Part shown: piece after piece, positions 26,975 to 33,994 of the stretch | Numbering within the stretch: the stretch's first letter is position 1 | How the letters are laid out: each line of letters starts with the position of its first letter | Source: Variovorax guangxiensis | GTDB taxonomy: Bacteria > Pseudomonadota > Gammaproteobacteria > Burkholderiales > Burkholderiaceae_C | Assembly (NCBI RefSeq): GCF_003952165.1 | Contig: NZ_RXFT01000008.1 | Coordinates: forward strand, 186,001-250,000 | Reading direction: 5' to 3' | Length of the DNA: 64,000 nt | Program-made: the position numbers and the translations under genes | Notes under the pieces: generated by a model | Told to the model about the DNA's origin: nothing | What the model saw: the letters and a program-made list of their open reading frames with translations, nothing else | Database searches by the model: none

Positions 26975-27873
26975 GCGGCCAGCTCCTCGGCCTCGCGCAG
27001 TTCGGCGCTGTAGCGCTCGAAGCAGCGCTCCCCGCAGGCCAGCCGCATCAGCGCCCCTTCGGCGATGAACTGCCCGCAGGACGGATCGGCCTCGACCAGC
27101 GGCCGGATCACCTCGCGCAGCCATGCGCGCGAGTGCGACACGTCGAGCGCCGCGTGCAGGTCGAAATAGGCGCGCGCGCGGGCGCTCAGCCCCAGGCGGC
27201 GCATGCCGGTGGCCACCAGCTTCACGCGCCCCGGGGCCGTGAGCTCGATGACGCCGAGCGCGCCGATGGAGTGGTAGGCGTAGCGCCGCGTGGTCGCCAG
27301 CGCGACCATGGTGTTGGCGAGCGCCAGCGACTCCCACACGGTGGTGTCGATGGCCGGATGCAGGTCGAGTTCGCGCACCATCTGCTCCAGCATCTGGCTG
27401 TGCATGGCGCTTTGCTTGCCGTGCCCCATCTCGTCCCAGAAATTGCGCGCGCACTCCAGCTTGGGCTGCGGCGGCAGCTTGACCTGCGTGCAGGCCAGCA
27501 GGTCCTCGAAGCCCGCTTCGCCCGCGGCCTCCTGCGTGAGGAACCATCGCATCTGCGCCAGCGTGGCTTCGCCGGCCAGCCAGTCGAAGAGCGGATGGTG
27601 CTGGCCCGGCCCGTTCTGCTCCAGCGACTCGAACCAGGCGACGAAGTGGGCCGCGTTGCCGGTGGAAGCCGATGCCGCCGCCTGCACGGTGGCGCGCAGG
27701 GCTTCGAGATGCTCGCCTTCCAGCAGGCGGCAGGCGTGCTCGTCGGCGAGCTCGTCCTTCCACCACGGCGAAGGAATGCCCGGCCTCAGCCGCACGGCGT
27801 TGAACCGCGCCAGGCGGCGGTGAAGCTGCGTGCTGGTGTCTGCGCTGGCGTCCGGGGTGTCGTCGGTGGACAT
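26971..27873 (-). CDS. Haem-oxygenase-like diiron oxidase/oxygenase (iron-containing redox enzyme family)
   Basis: 300 aa, GAGG 7 nt before the ATG at 27871-27873. The helical C-terminal two thirds match the haem-oxygenase-like (HDO) fold. Likely iron ligands: Glu119 (GEAGFEDL), Glu148/His151 (NFWDEMGHGK), Glu210 (GVIELTAPGR), and His240, Asp244, His247 (YFDLHAALDVSHS). The H-x3-D-x2-H pattern and DEMGHG are family signatures. HDO enzymes do unusual chemistry on amino or fatty acids: N-oxygenation, C-C cleavage, desaturation. First gene of the four-gene operon, so probably the defining step. Confidence 0.8.
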   Translation of the reverse strand: MSTDDTPDASADTSTQLHRRLARFNAVRLRPGIPSPWWKDELADEHACRLLEGEHLEALRATVQAAASASTGNAAHFVAWFESLEQNGPGQHHPLFDWLAGEATLAQMRWFLTQEAAGEAGFEDLLACTQVKLPPQPKLECARNFWDEMGHGKQSAMHSQMLEQMVRELDLHPAIDTTVWESLALANTMVALATTRRYAYHSIGALGVIELTAPGRVKLVATGMRRLGLSARARAYFDLHAALDVSHSRAWLREVIRPLVEADPSCGQFIAEGALMRLACGERCFERYSAELREAEELAA

Positions 27874-27896
27874 GGCCGATCCTCGTCATCCGCTGG

Positions 27897-27921
27897 GCAA
27901 AGGGGCAGAGTGCGCCTTTGC
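27897..27921 (-). terminator. Hairpin between ureD and the diiron-oxidase operon
   Basis: GCAAAGG (27897-27903) and CCTTTGC (27915-27921) pair perfectly over an 11-nt loop. It lies between the ureD stop and the next start, so it may separate the ureD transcript from the downstream four-gene operon. No T-run. Confidence 0.45.
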
Positions 27922-27990
27922 GCGGCGGCTGTCCGTCAGACGGCGCCTACAGATTCGGCCCTGGTGGCCGGTGCGCGTAGAGAAACCGCT

Positions 27991-28821
27991 TCAGGTCGAC
28001 CAGATGCGCGGCGTGGCCGCAGGCAGCTGCCACAGCTCGCCACGCCAGGCCTGCCAGACCTGCCGCAGCAGCTGCATCGCGGGCTCGACCACGGGCGCCA
28101 GCACGCGCAGCACCACCACCTCGGCATGCGGGCTGGTGGCACCGGCGCTCTCGGCCAGGGGGCTCCCCTCGAGCAGCGTGCGCGCATGCGCGAGCAGGGC
28201 ATCGCGCCGGGCGCGCGCCACCGGCGAGCCCGCCACGAAGAAGAGCGACGCCATGCAGCGATGGCCGCCGAGGCCGATGGGGCTCTGCAGAAGCCGATGA
28301 TCGGCCGCGTCGATGCGCCCGCGCTCCAGCCAGGCGCCGGGCACTTCGATGTGCTGCAGGAAGGAGCCTCGCTCGAAGGGCTGGCCGGCGTTGGGCAGGC
28401 CCAGCGCGGTCACGTCCCAGCCGATCAGCTCGGCGCCGGGCTCGACCTCGATGCCGAGCCGGTTTTCGGCCTGGCAGCCGCTGTAGCAGATGGCTTCGAG
28501 CGGCAGCCATTCGAGCCGCGCGCCTGCCGCAAGGCGGATGCGGGTGCGCTGCAGCGCCAGCTCGCCCTCGCTGCGGTAGAAGCGCGAGGCGCCGGGCGTG
28601 GTGATGAGCCCGTGGCTGCCATCGGCGCCCTCGATGTCGATGTCGAGCGTGTCGCCGCCCACCAGCCCGCCGGGCGGATGCACCAGCACGTTGTGGCAGA
28701 CGGCATCGCCCTCGGGATAAAGGCTCTGCAGGATGCGCAGCGGGCCGTCATGGCGGAAGCGGGCGACGGTGCGGGCGGATTCCTGTTGGTAGGAGAGATG
28801 GAGACGGGCGTGCCAGGGCAT
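27991..28821 (-). CDS. ureD: Urease accessory protein UreD
   Basis: 276 aa, full length. The sequence GPLRILQSLYPEGDAVCHNV, LVHPPGGLVGGDTLDIDI and LITTPGASRFYRSEG is diagnostic, and the C-terminus ends with the usual RIW-type motif. UreD is the scaffold that, with UreF and UreG, inserts nickel into urease. Normally it is followed by ureA, ureB and ureC; here it is followed by the diiron-oxidase operon and no other urease gene is in the window. Upstream are a nucleoside deaminase and an NMT1-type protein, so a purine-to-urea link is plausible. Confidence 0.93.
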   Translation of the reverse strand: MPWHARLHLSYQQESARTVARFRHDGPLRILQSLYPEGDAVCHNVLVHPPGGLVGGDTLDIDIEGADGSHGLITTPGASRFYRSEGELALQRTRIRLAAGARLEWLPLEAICYSGCQAENRLGIEVEPGAELIGWDVTALGLPNAGQPFERGSFLQHIEVPGAWLERGRIDAADHRLLQSPIGLGGHRCMASLFFVAGSPVARARRDALLAHARTLLEGSPLAESAGATSPHAEVVVLRVLAPVVEPAMQLLRQVWQAWRGELWQLPAATPRIWST

Positions 28822-28869
28822 TGAGAGAGTCTAGAGCGTGCCAGCCGAGCGGATTTTTCGTGGAACACC

Positions 28870-28954
28870 GCGGAACCGGCTTTGCCGGGCCGCAGGTGTT
28901 GCCCCCGGTAGGGGGTTGGCGAAGCGACACGAAGTGCGCGCAGCCTGGGGGCGA
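28870..28954. repeat. REP-like palindromic element
   Basis: Between the deaminase and ureD lies a compact block of stem-loops: CCGGC-TTT-GCCGG (28876-28888), CCCCC-GGTA-GGGGG (28902-28915), and a GCGAAGCGACACGAAGTGCGC stretch after it. Blocks with this order (GGCTTTGCCGG, C-run/G-run hairpin, GCGAAGCGACACGAAGTG) are dispersed in many Comamonadaceae genomes. No second copy was seen in this window. It may terminate transcription or mark a past rearrangement. Confidence 0.65.
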
Positions 28955-28957
28955 GTC

Positions 28958-29491
28958 CTATTTCCAGGCGCCGTCGTGGGCGGCGCTGGCTTCATCAATG
29001 AGAGCGGGGCCGATGCACTCGATGGGATGCGGCGAGGCGCGGAACACGTCGCGGCACGACAGCTCCGCATCGCGCTGGTCCTGCCGCTCGCCACGGAACA
29101 CGCGCAGCCGTTCGGCGTCGATGCCGAACACCACGCGGCCGATGTTCGACCAGAAGATCGCGCCCGCGCACATCACGCAGGGCTCGCCCGAGGCGTAGAG
29201 CGTGGCGCTGGCGAGTTCCTCGCGCGAGAGCCCGCGCCCGGCCAGCGCGCGCAGCGCGTTGACCTCGGCGTGGGCGGTGCAGTCGCCGGTCTCGGTGTTG
29301 CTGTTGCCGGCCTCGGAGAGCACTTCTCCGGCGGCAGACACGATGACGCAGCCGAAGGGCCGGTTGCCCCTGCGCCGCGCCGCGTGCGACCACACGATGG
29401 CCTTGCGCAGGTAGCGGCCGTCGCGCTCGTCGAGGGCGGTCTCTGGCGGATAGAAGGTGCCGATGCTGTTGCTGTCGATGGAATCGTTCAT
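28958..29491 (-). CDS. Nucleoside/guanine deaminase family protein
   Basis: 177 aa of the cytidine/deoxycytidylate deaminase fold. Zinc ligands and the proton shuttle are intact: His74 and Glu76 (TAHAEVNAL), Cys105 and Cys108 (EPCVMCAGAIFWSNIGRVVFG). The VFGIDAERLR region resembles guanine deaminases rather than tRNA adenosine deaminases. Guanine deamination would give xanthine, the presumed ligand of the riboswitch that heads this transcript. The start overlaps the stop of the binding-protein gene (ATGA at 29488-29491). Substrate assignment is inferred from context. Confidence 0.82.
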   Translation of the reverse strand: MNDSIDSNSIGTFYPPETALDERDGRYLRKAIVWSHAARRRGNRPFGCVIVSAAGEVLSEAGNSNTETGDCTAHAEVNALRALAGRGLSREELASATLYASGEPCVMCAGAIFWSNIGRVVFGIDAERLRVFRGERQDQRDAELSCRDVFRASPHPIECIGPALIDEASAAHDGAWK

Positions 29492-30528
29492 GCCTTGGAG
29501 GATCTGGAAAGAGTGCGTTCGCTGCGCGATGGGAGCATCGAAGTGTTGAAGATGGCGTCGGACGCGGGCTTGACCTTCAGGCCGAAGACTTCGGCCACCT
29601 CGTCGACCTGCTGCTCCAGCGTGAGCTTCCTGATGTCGCCGAGGCCATGGCCCTGCGTGTCGGGTGCGCCGACGTACTGCGCGGTAATGCCCCAGCGCTC
29701 GAGTTCGATTTTCTCATCGAGGATGGGCTCGCGCTGCCGCATGGCCGCGATGCTCGGCGCCGGGTTGGCGAAGGTCTCGACGATGGCGCGGTTGCTCGCG
29801 CGCAGGAAGGCGGCCACCACCTTCGGGTTCTGCGCGATGAGGTTGCTGCCCGCGAGAATGGCGTTGCCGTACAGGTTCACGCCCGCGTCGGCGTACTTGA
29901 GCACCGACAGTTCCTCGGGCTTCATGCGCGCGAAGAGCGAGACGGCCGAGTCGTGGAAGTAGGTGGCGGCATCGACGTCGCCGCGCACCATCACGTTGTC
30001 GCGCGCGCTGAAGTCCGTGGTCTGCCACTGGAAGGCGTCGGCGCGCATGCCCTGCTTGCGCGCCACCAGCGGCCATGCGCGGCGCGTCGATTCGATGGCG
30101 GCGGCCGCGACCTTCTTGCCCGCGAGGCTCTTGAAGTCGCCGGTGATGCCGCGGTCCTTGCGGCCGATGATCGCGAACGGTGCGCGGTTGTAGTACTGGT
30201 AGACGGCCTGCACCATCGGCGTGCCGGGGTTCTGCGCGTTGAACTCGACCAGCGAGCTGATGTCGCCCAGCCCCAGCTGGTAGACGCCGCTGGCGATGCG
30301 CGTGATGGAGGCGACCGAGCCGGCGCCGGTGTCGATGCTCACGTCCAGCCCTTCGTCCTTGTAGTAGCCCTTGGCCAGCGCGAGGAAGAAGGGCGCGGTC
30401 TGCCCGTTGATGCGGAAGTCGAGCGTGAACTTGAGCGGGGTGAGCTTGCCGCCTTGCGCGAGCACGGCAGGAGCGGAGATGGCTGCGATGGTTGCGGTAG
30501 TGGCCGCGAGGAAGGATCGACGTTGCAT
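29488..30528 (-). CDS. NMT1/THI5-like ABC transporter substrate-binding protein
   Basis: 346 aa from the ATG at 30526-30528 (GAGG upstream). The signal peptide begins MQRRSFLAA, with an RR-x-FL core reminiscent of Tat signals, and ends near VLAQ. The mature part shows NMT1/SsuA features: FTLDFRINGQTAPFFLALAKGYYKDEGLDV, then GSVASITRIASGVYQLGLGD. No permease or ATPase gene is adjacent. The mRNA leader carries an NMT1-motif element at 30603-30666, a class named for exactly this kind of protein. A purine or related ligand is therefore likely. Confidence 0.87.
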   Translation of the reverse strand: MQRRSFLAATTATIAAISAPAVLAQGGKLTPLKFTLDFRINGQTAPFFLALAKGYYKDEGLDVSIDTGAGSVASITRIASGVYQLGLGDISSLVEFNAQNPGTPMVQAVYQYYNRAPFAIIGRKDRGITGDFKSLAGKKVAAAAIESTRRAWPLVARKQGMRADAFQWQTTDFSARDNVMVRGDVDAATYFHDSAVSLFARMKPEELSVLKYADAGVNLYGNAILAGSNLIAQNPKVVAAFLRASNRAIVETFANPAPSIAAMRQREPILDEKIELERWGITAQYVGAPDTQGHGLGDIRKLTLEQQVDEVAEVFGLKVKPASDAIFNTSMLPSRSERTLSRSSKA

Positions 30529-30602
30529 GTGGGGCCTCGGAAGCTTCGTGTCTTGAATCCGGTCGCCGTTTCCCGGTGAAGGAAGAAGGGCGGCGGGCAT
30601 TT

Positions 30603-30666
30603 CAAGAGCAATTTCCGGGCGGGCGCACAGTCGTGGTGCGTGCGCTGCTGAACGCTTCTACTCTTG
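30603..30666 (-). promoter_or_regulatory. Xanthine (NMT1-motif) riboswitch, copy upstream of the binding-protein gene
   Basis: Read on the minus strand this is CAAGAG (P1 5' arm, 30666-30661), conserved TAGAAGCGTTCAGC, a GC hairpin (GTGCGC/GCGCAC on the plus strand at 30640-30645 and 30623-30628), then GGAAATTG and CTCTTG (P1 3' arm, 30608-30603). P1 pairs over six base pairs. The conserved strands and their order match what I recall of the NMT1-motif RNA, a xanthine/urate-sensing riboswitch class of Proteobacteria. It lies 75 nt before the ATG of the NMT1-like protein. The 18-nt and 13-nt conserved blocks recur exactly in the copy on the other side of this 348-nt intergenic region. Confidence 0.78.
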
Positions 30667-30783
30667 GAGGCGGTGATGCACGAGGCATGCCAAGGGCTTT
30701 TGCTCGGGATTGGTCCCCGGGGCTTGGAGGCGTGGCCGGCCGCGCGCACAATCCGGGCGCGCAACTTGCAAGGCAGCTTGCGC

Positions 30784-30837
30784 AGAGTAGAAGCGTTCAG
30801 CCGCCGGCATCGCCGGGTCCAGGCAGGAAATTGCTCT
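30784..30837 (+). promoter_or_regulatory. Xanthine (NMT1-motif) riboswitch, copy upstream of the Rieske oxygenase gene
   Basis: On the plus strand: AGAG (30784-30787), TAGAAGCGTTCAGC, a different GC hairpin CCGGC-ATC-GCCGG (30804-30816), then GGAAATTG and CTCT (30834-30837), which closes P1 with four base pairs. The two conserved blocks are identical to those of the oppositely oriented copy at 30603-30666, while the hairpin between them has a different sequence but still pairs. That pattern indicates a selected RNA structure rather than a duplicated operator. It ends 39 nt before the start codon and 26 nt before the AAGGAG ribosome-binding site. The rest of the intergenic region (30667-30783) must hold both promoters. 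Confidence 0.78.
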
Positions 30838-30876
30838 TTCAGTTCGTCCCCACACGACCACAGAAGGAGTCCGCGC

Positions 30877-31962
30877 ATGCTCGTCACCCGTCAACCCGTC
30901 TTCCGCAAGTTCTGGCATGCCGTCATGCCGCTCACCGAACTGGCCAACGGCCCGAAGCCCTTCAGGCTGCTGGGCGAAGACATCGTCCTCTTCATCGACT
31001 CGGACGGCCAGCCCGCCGCCTTGCGCGACCGCTGCTGCCACCGCACCGCGAAGCTCTCCAAGGGCTGGTGCGTGGACGGCGAAGGCCAGGCCTGCGGCAC
31101 CGGCGCGATCCAGTGCGGCTACCACGGCTGGACTTACGACCGCAGCGGCCAGGTCATCCGCATCCCGCAGTACGAGGCCGACCGCAGGATCTCGCCCGAG
31201 TACCGCACCACCGCCTACCGCTGCACCGCGCGCTACGGCTACGCATGGGTGGCGCTGGAGGAGCCCATCGCCGACATCCCCGCCATTGCGGAGTTCGACG
31301 ACCCGGGCTACCGCACCATCTTCCAGTTCTACGAAGAGTGGCAGACCAGCCCGATGCGCGCGCTGGAGAACTCCTTCGACAACTCTCACTTCAGCTTCGT
31401 GCACCGCGCCACCTTCGGCGTGGCTGCGAGCCCGAAGCCGAGCAAGTACGAACTGGTGGAGAACGACTCGGGCTTCTACGCCGAGACGATCATCGACGCG
31501 ACCAACCCGGTGAAGTTCCACGCGATCAGCGGCGTGACCGACCCCATCACCACGCGCCACATGCGCAACGCGTACTTCCTGCCGTTCTCGCGCCGGCTCG
31601 ACATCGAGTACCCCAGCGGCGTGCGCCACATCATCATCAACTGCTTCACGCCCATCGACGACGGCCGCATGCAGCTGTGCCAGTGGCTGTTCCGCAACGA
31701 CACGGAGGCCGATTGCACCGCGCAGATGCTGATCGACTTCGACGAGGTGATCACGCGCGAGGACAAGGACATCCTCGAATCGACCGATCCCGACGCGCTG
31801 GTCGACACGCGCCGGCGCGGCGTGGAGTATTCGATGGAGTCGGACCGGCCCGGGATGCTGATCCGCAAGCACCTGATGCAGCTGCTTGCGAAGCACGGGG
31901 AGGCGGAGGTCTATCGCGGGATGGACGAGAACGCCGTGATTCCCATTGCGAAGGCTGCTTGA
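30877..31962 (+). CDS. Rieske non-haem iron oxygenase, alpha subunit
   Basis: 361 aa; AAGGAG 7 nt before the ATG at 30877. Rieske [2Fe-2S] ligands: Cys53-x-His55 (RCCHRTA) and Cys80-x2-His83 (QCGYHGW). Mononuclear iron site: Asp168 bridging, His171 and His176 (ENSFDNSHFSFVH). Single-component-type alpha subunits of this kind demethylate or hydroxylate small molecules and need a separate reductase, which is not adjacent. Its leader has the same riboswitch as the purine deaminase/transporter transcript, so the substrate is probably a purine or methylxanthine. Known Rieske N-demethylases of caffeine breakdown provide a precedent; this assignment is inference. Confidence 0.88.
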   Translation: MLVTRQPVFRKFWHAVMPLTELANGPKPFRLLGEDIVLFIDSDGQPAALRDRCCHRTAKLSKGWCVDGEGQACGTGAIQCGYHGWTYDRSGQVIRIPQYEADRRISPEYRTTAYRCTARYGYAWVALEEPIADIPAIAEFDDPGYRTIFQFYEEWQTSPMRALENSFDNSHFSFVHRATFGVAASPKPSKYELVENDSGFYAETIIDATNPVKFHAISGVTDPITTRHMRNAYFLPFSRRLDIEYPSGVRHIIINCFTPIDDGRMQLCQWLFRNDTEADCTAQMLIDFDEVITREDKDILESTDPDALVDTRRRGVEYSMESDRPGMLIRKHLMQLLAKHGEAEVYRGMDENAVIPIAKAA

Positions 31963-31997
31963 ATTCGGGATCCGACCGCAGAAGAAAGACAAAAGTT

Positions 31998-32057
31998 ACG
32001 CAGAAGTCGCAGAAGGGATCAAAAGAATTATTGCTTTTCCTTCTGCGATTTCTGCGT
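31998..32057. repeat. Long imperfect inverted repeat between convergent genes
   Basis: ACGCAGAAGTCGCAGAAGG (31998-32016) is the inverse complement of 32039-32057 with one mismatch, and AAAAG/CTTTT extends the stem inside. A further ACTTCTGCGT follows at 32068-32077, so the unit TTCTGCG is iterated. It separates the convergent Rieske and dadA genes and could act as a bidirectional terminator. The iterated TTCTGCG/CGCAGAA unit also looks like a dispersed intergenic repeat. Confidence 0.6.
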
Positions 32058-32092
32058 GGTTTTCGCGACTTCTGCGTTCTGGCCCCGCCTCC

Positions 32093-33394
32093 TCAGGCAG
32101 TGACTGAAGCAGGGCGCGGTTGCTGGACGCGCGACGAGCCCGATTCGTAGCGGTCCATCGCCAGGCCGTCGGTGCGGATCTCGGGGCGCTGGCCCATCAC
32201 CATGTCGGAGATGAGCTTGCCCGAGCCGCAGGCCATCGTCCAGCCCAGGGTGCCGTGGCCGGTGTTGAGGAACAGGTTCGCGTAGCGCGTGCCGCCGATG
32301 ATGGGGGTGCTGTCGGGCGTCATCGGGCGCAGGCCGGTCCAGAAGGTGGCGTTCGGCACGTCGCCGCCGGGGAACAGGTCGGTGACGACCTTCTCCAGCG
32401 TGGCGCGGCGGGCCGGGTTCAGGCGCAGGTCGAAGCCGCCGAGCTCGGCCATGCCGCCCACGCGGATGCGGTTGTCGAAGCGCGTGACGGCCACCTTGTA
32501 GGTCTCGTCGAGCACGGTCGACTGCGGCGCGAGCGATTCGTCGAGCAGCGGCACCGTGAGCGAGTAGCCCTTGACCGGGTACACCGGAATGTCCAGGCCC
32601 AGCGAGGCGATGGCGGCGCGCGAGTAGCTGCCGAAGGCCATCACGTAGCGGTCGGCCGTGAGGATCTTGCCAGTGGTGGTGCGCACGCCGGTGATGCGGC
32701 CGCCGTCGGTCTCGAGCGCGGCGATGGTCTGGCCGAAGCGGAAGTCCACGCCCAGGCCGCGCGCGATCTCGGCGAGGCCGCGGGTGAAGAGGTGGCAGTC
32801 GCCGGTCTCGTCGTTGGGCAGCCGCAGGCCGCCGGTGAGCCGGTCGCGCGCGCCGGCCAGCGCGGGCTCGACACGGGCGAGCGCATCGCGGTCGAGCAGT
32901 TCATAGGGAACGCCGCATTCCTCGAGCACCGCGATGTCGCGCTGCACCGCGTCGAGCTGGGCCTGCGTGCGGAAGAGTTGCAGCGTGCCGCCGGTGCGCT
33001 GCTCGTACTGCAGGCCGGTGTCGGCGCGCAGCTGCTGCAGGCAGCCGCGGCTGTATTCGGCCACGCGCATCATGCGCTCCTTGTTCACCGCATAGGCCTC
33101 GGGCGAGCAGTTGCGCAGCATCGCGGCCATCCAGCGCAGCTGGAACAGCGTGCCGTCGGGGCGGATCGACAGCGGCGCGTGCTTCTTGAACATCCACTTG
33201 ATCGCCTTCAGCGGAATGCCCGGCGCGGCCCACGGCGTGGAGTAGCCGGGAGACACCTGGCCGGCGTTGCCGAAGCTGGTTTCCTCGGCGGGGCCGGCCT
33301 GCCGGTCGAGCAGGGTGACTTCGGCGCCCGAGCGGGCGAGGTAGTAGGCCGTGGTGGTGCCGATCACGCCGCCGCCGAGAACGATGACTTTCAT
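32093..33394 (-). CDS. dadA: D-amino acid dehydrogenase
   Basis: 433 aa FAD enzyme. The N-terminal Rossmann motif is VIVLGGGVIGTTTAYYLARSGAEVTLLDR. DadA landmarks follow: EETSFGNAGQVSPGYSTPWAAPGIP, WMAAMLRNCSPEAYAVNKERM, YPVKGYSLTVP, and the C-terminal FWTGLRPMTPDSTPIIGGT and NTGHGTLGWTMACGSG. It oxidises D-amino acids (notably D-alanine) to keto acids and ammonia at the inner membrane, passing electrons to quinones. It diverges from an Lrp gene across two palindromic operators. Confidence 0.95.
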   Translation of the reverse strand: MKVIVLGGGVIGTTTAYYLARSGAEVTLLDRQAGPAEETSFGNAGQVSPGYSTPWAAPGIPLKAIKWMFKKHAPLSIRPDGTLFQLRWMAAMLRNCSPEAYAVNKERMMRVAEYSRGCLQQLRADTGLQYEQRTGGTLQLFRTQAQLDAVQRDIAVLEECGVPYELLDRDALARVEPALAGARDRLTGGLRLPNDETGDCHLFTRGLAEIARGLGVDFRFGQTIAALETDGGRITGVRTTTGKILTADRYVMAFGSYSRAAIASLGLDIPVYPVKGYSLTVPLLDESLAPQSTVLDETYKVAVTRFDNRIRVGGMAELGGFDLRLNPARRATLEKVVTDLFPGGDVPNATFWTGLRPMTPDSTPIIGGTRYANLFLNTGHGTLGWTMACGSGKLISDMVMGQRPEIRTDGLAMDRYESGSSRVQQPRPASVTA

Positions 33395-33444
33395 GGTGTA
33401 TTCGCCGATTCAAATGGAATGAATGGAATCTAAAGTCCTCAAGG

Positions 33445-33489
33445 CAGTGGATTCCACTGATTTACTCGATTCGGCAGTGGAATACACTG
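33445..33489. promoter_or_regulatory. Two palindromic Lrp-type operators between dadA and lrp
   Basis: CAGTGGATTCCACTG (33445-33459) is a perfect 15-bp palindrome. CAGTGGAATACACTG (33475-33489) is a near-identical second one, extended to GGCAGTG/CACTGCC at 33473-33491. Their centres (33452 and 33482) are exactly 30 bp apart, about three helical turns, placing both on one DNA face as expected for an octameric Lrp/AsnC regulator. They lie between the dadA and lrp start codons and probably control both. Confidence 0.72.
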
Positions 33490-33522
33490 CCGCGAACCTT
33501 CCAAGGCCGCCCCCGGAGTGAA

Positions 33523-33990
33523 ATGCCCGAACTCGACCGCATAGACCGCAAGATCCTCGACGTCCTGCAGCGCCAGGGGCGCATGTCGATGACCGAACTG
33601 GCCGAGCGCATCGGCCTGTCGGCCTCGCCCTGCGCCGAGCGCGTGAAGCGCATGGAGCGCGACGGCGTCATCACCGGCTACCACGCCCACGTGTCGCCCG
33701 AGGCGCTGGGCCGCACGCTGCTGGTGTTCGTGGAAATCAAGCTCTCGGCCAAGTCGGGCGACGTGTTCGACAAGGTTCGCAAGGAGCTGCTGCACATGCC
33801 CGAGGTGCTCGAATGCCACCTGGTGTCGGGCAGCTTCGACTACCTCGTGAAGGCGCGGTTGAGCGGCATGAGCGAATACCGCCACCTGCTGGGCGACATC
33901 CTCAAGAAGCTGCCGGTGGCGGCCGAGTCGCACAGCTACGTGGTGATGGAGGAAATCAAGGAAACGCTGATGCTGGCCGTGGACCGCTGA
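33523..33990 (+). CDS. Lrp/AsnC-family regulator of dadA
   Basis: 155 aa. An N-terminal helix-turn-helix (LDRIDRKILDVLQRQGRMSMTELAERIGLSASPCAERVKRMERDGVI) is followed by the RAM effector-binding domain (LLVFVEIKLSAKSGDVF...VLECHLVSGSFDYLVKARLSGM). It is divergent from dadA, the common arrangement for a local regulator (DadR/BkdR type) that responds to an amino acid such as alanine. It heads a plus-strand operon with a GNAT and an OsmC gene (gap 4 nt, then ATGA overlap). Confidence 0.92.
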   Translation: MPELDRIDRKILDVLQRQGRMSMTELAERIGLSASPCAERVKRMERDGVITGYHAHVSPEALGRTLLVFVEIKLSAKSGDVFDKVRKELLHMPEVLECHLVSGSFDYLVKARLSGMSEYRHLLGDILKKLPVAAESHSYVVMEEIKETLMLAVDR

Positions 33991-33994
33991 GCCG

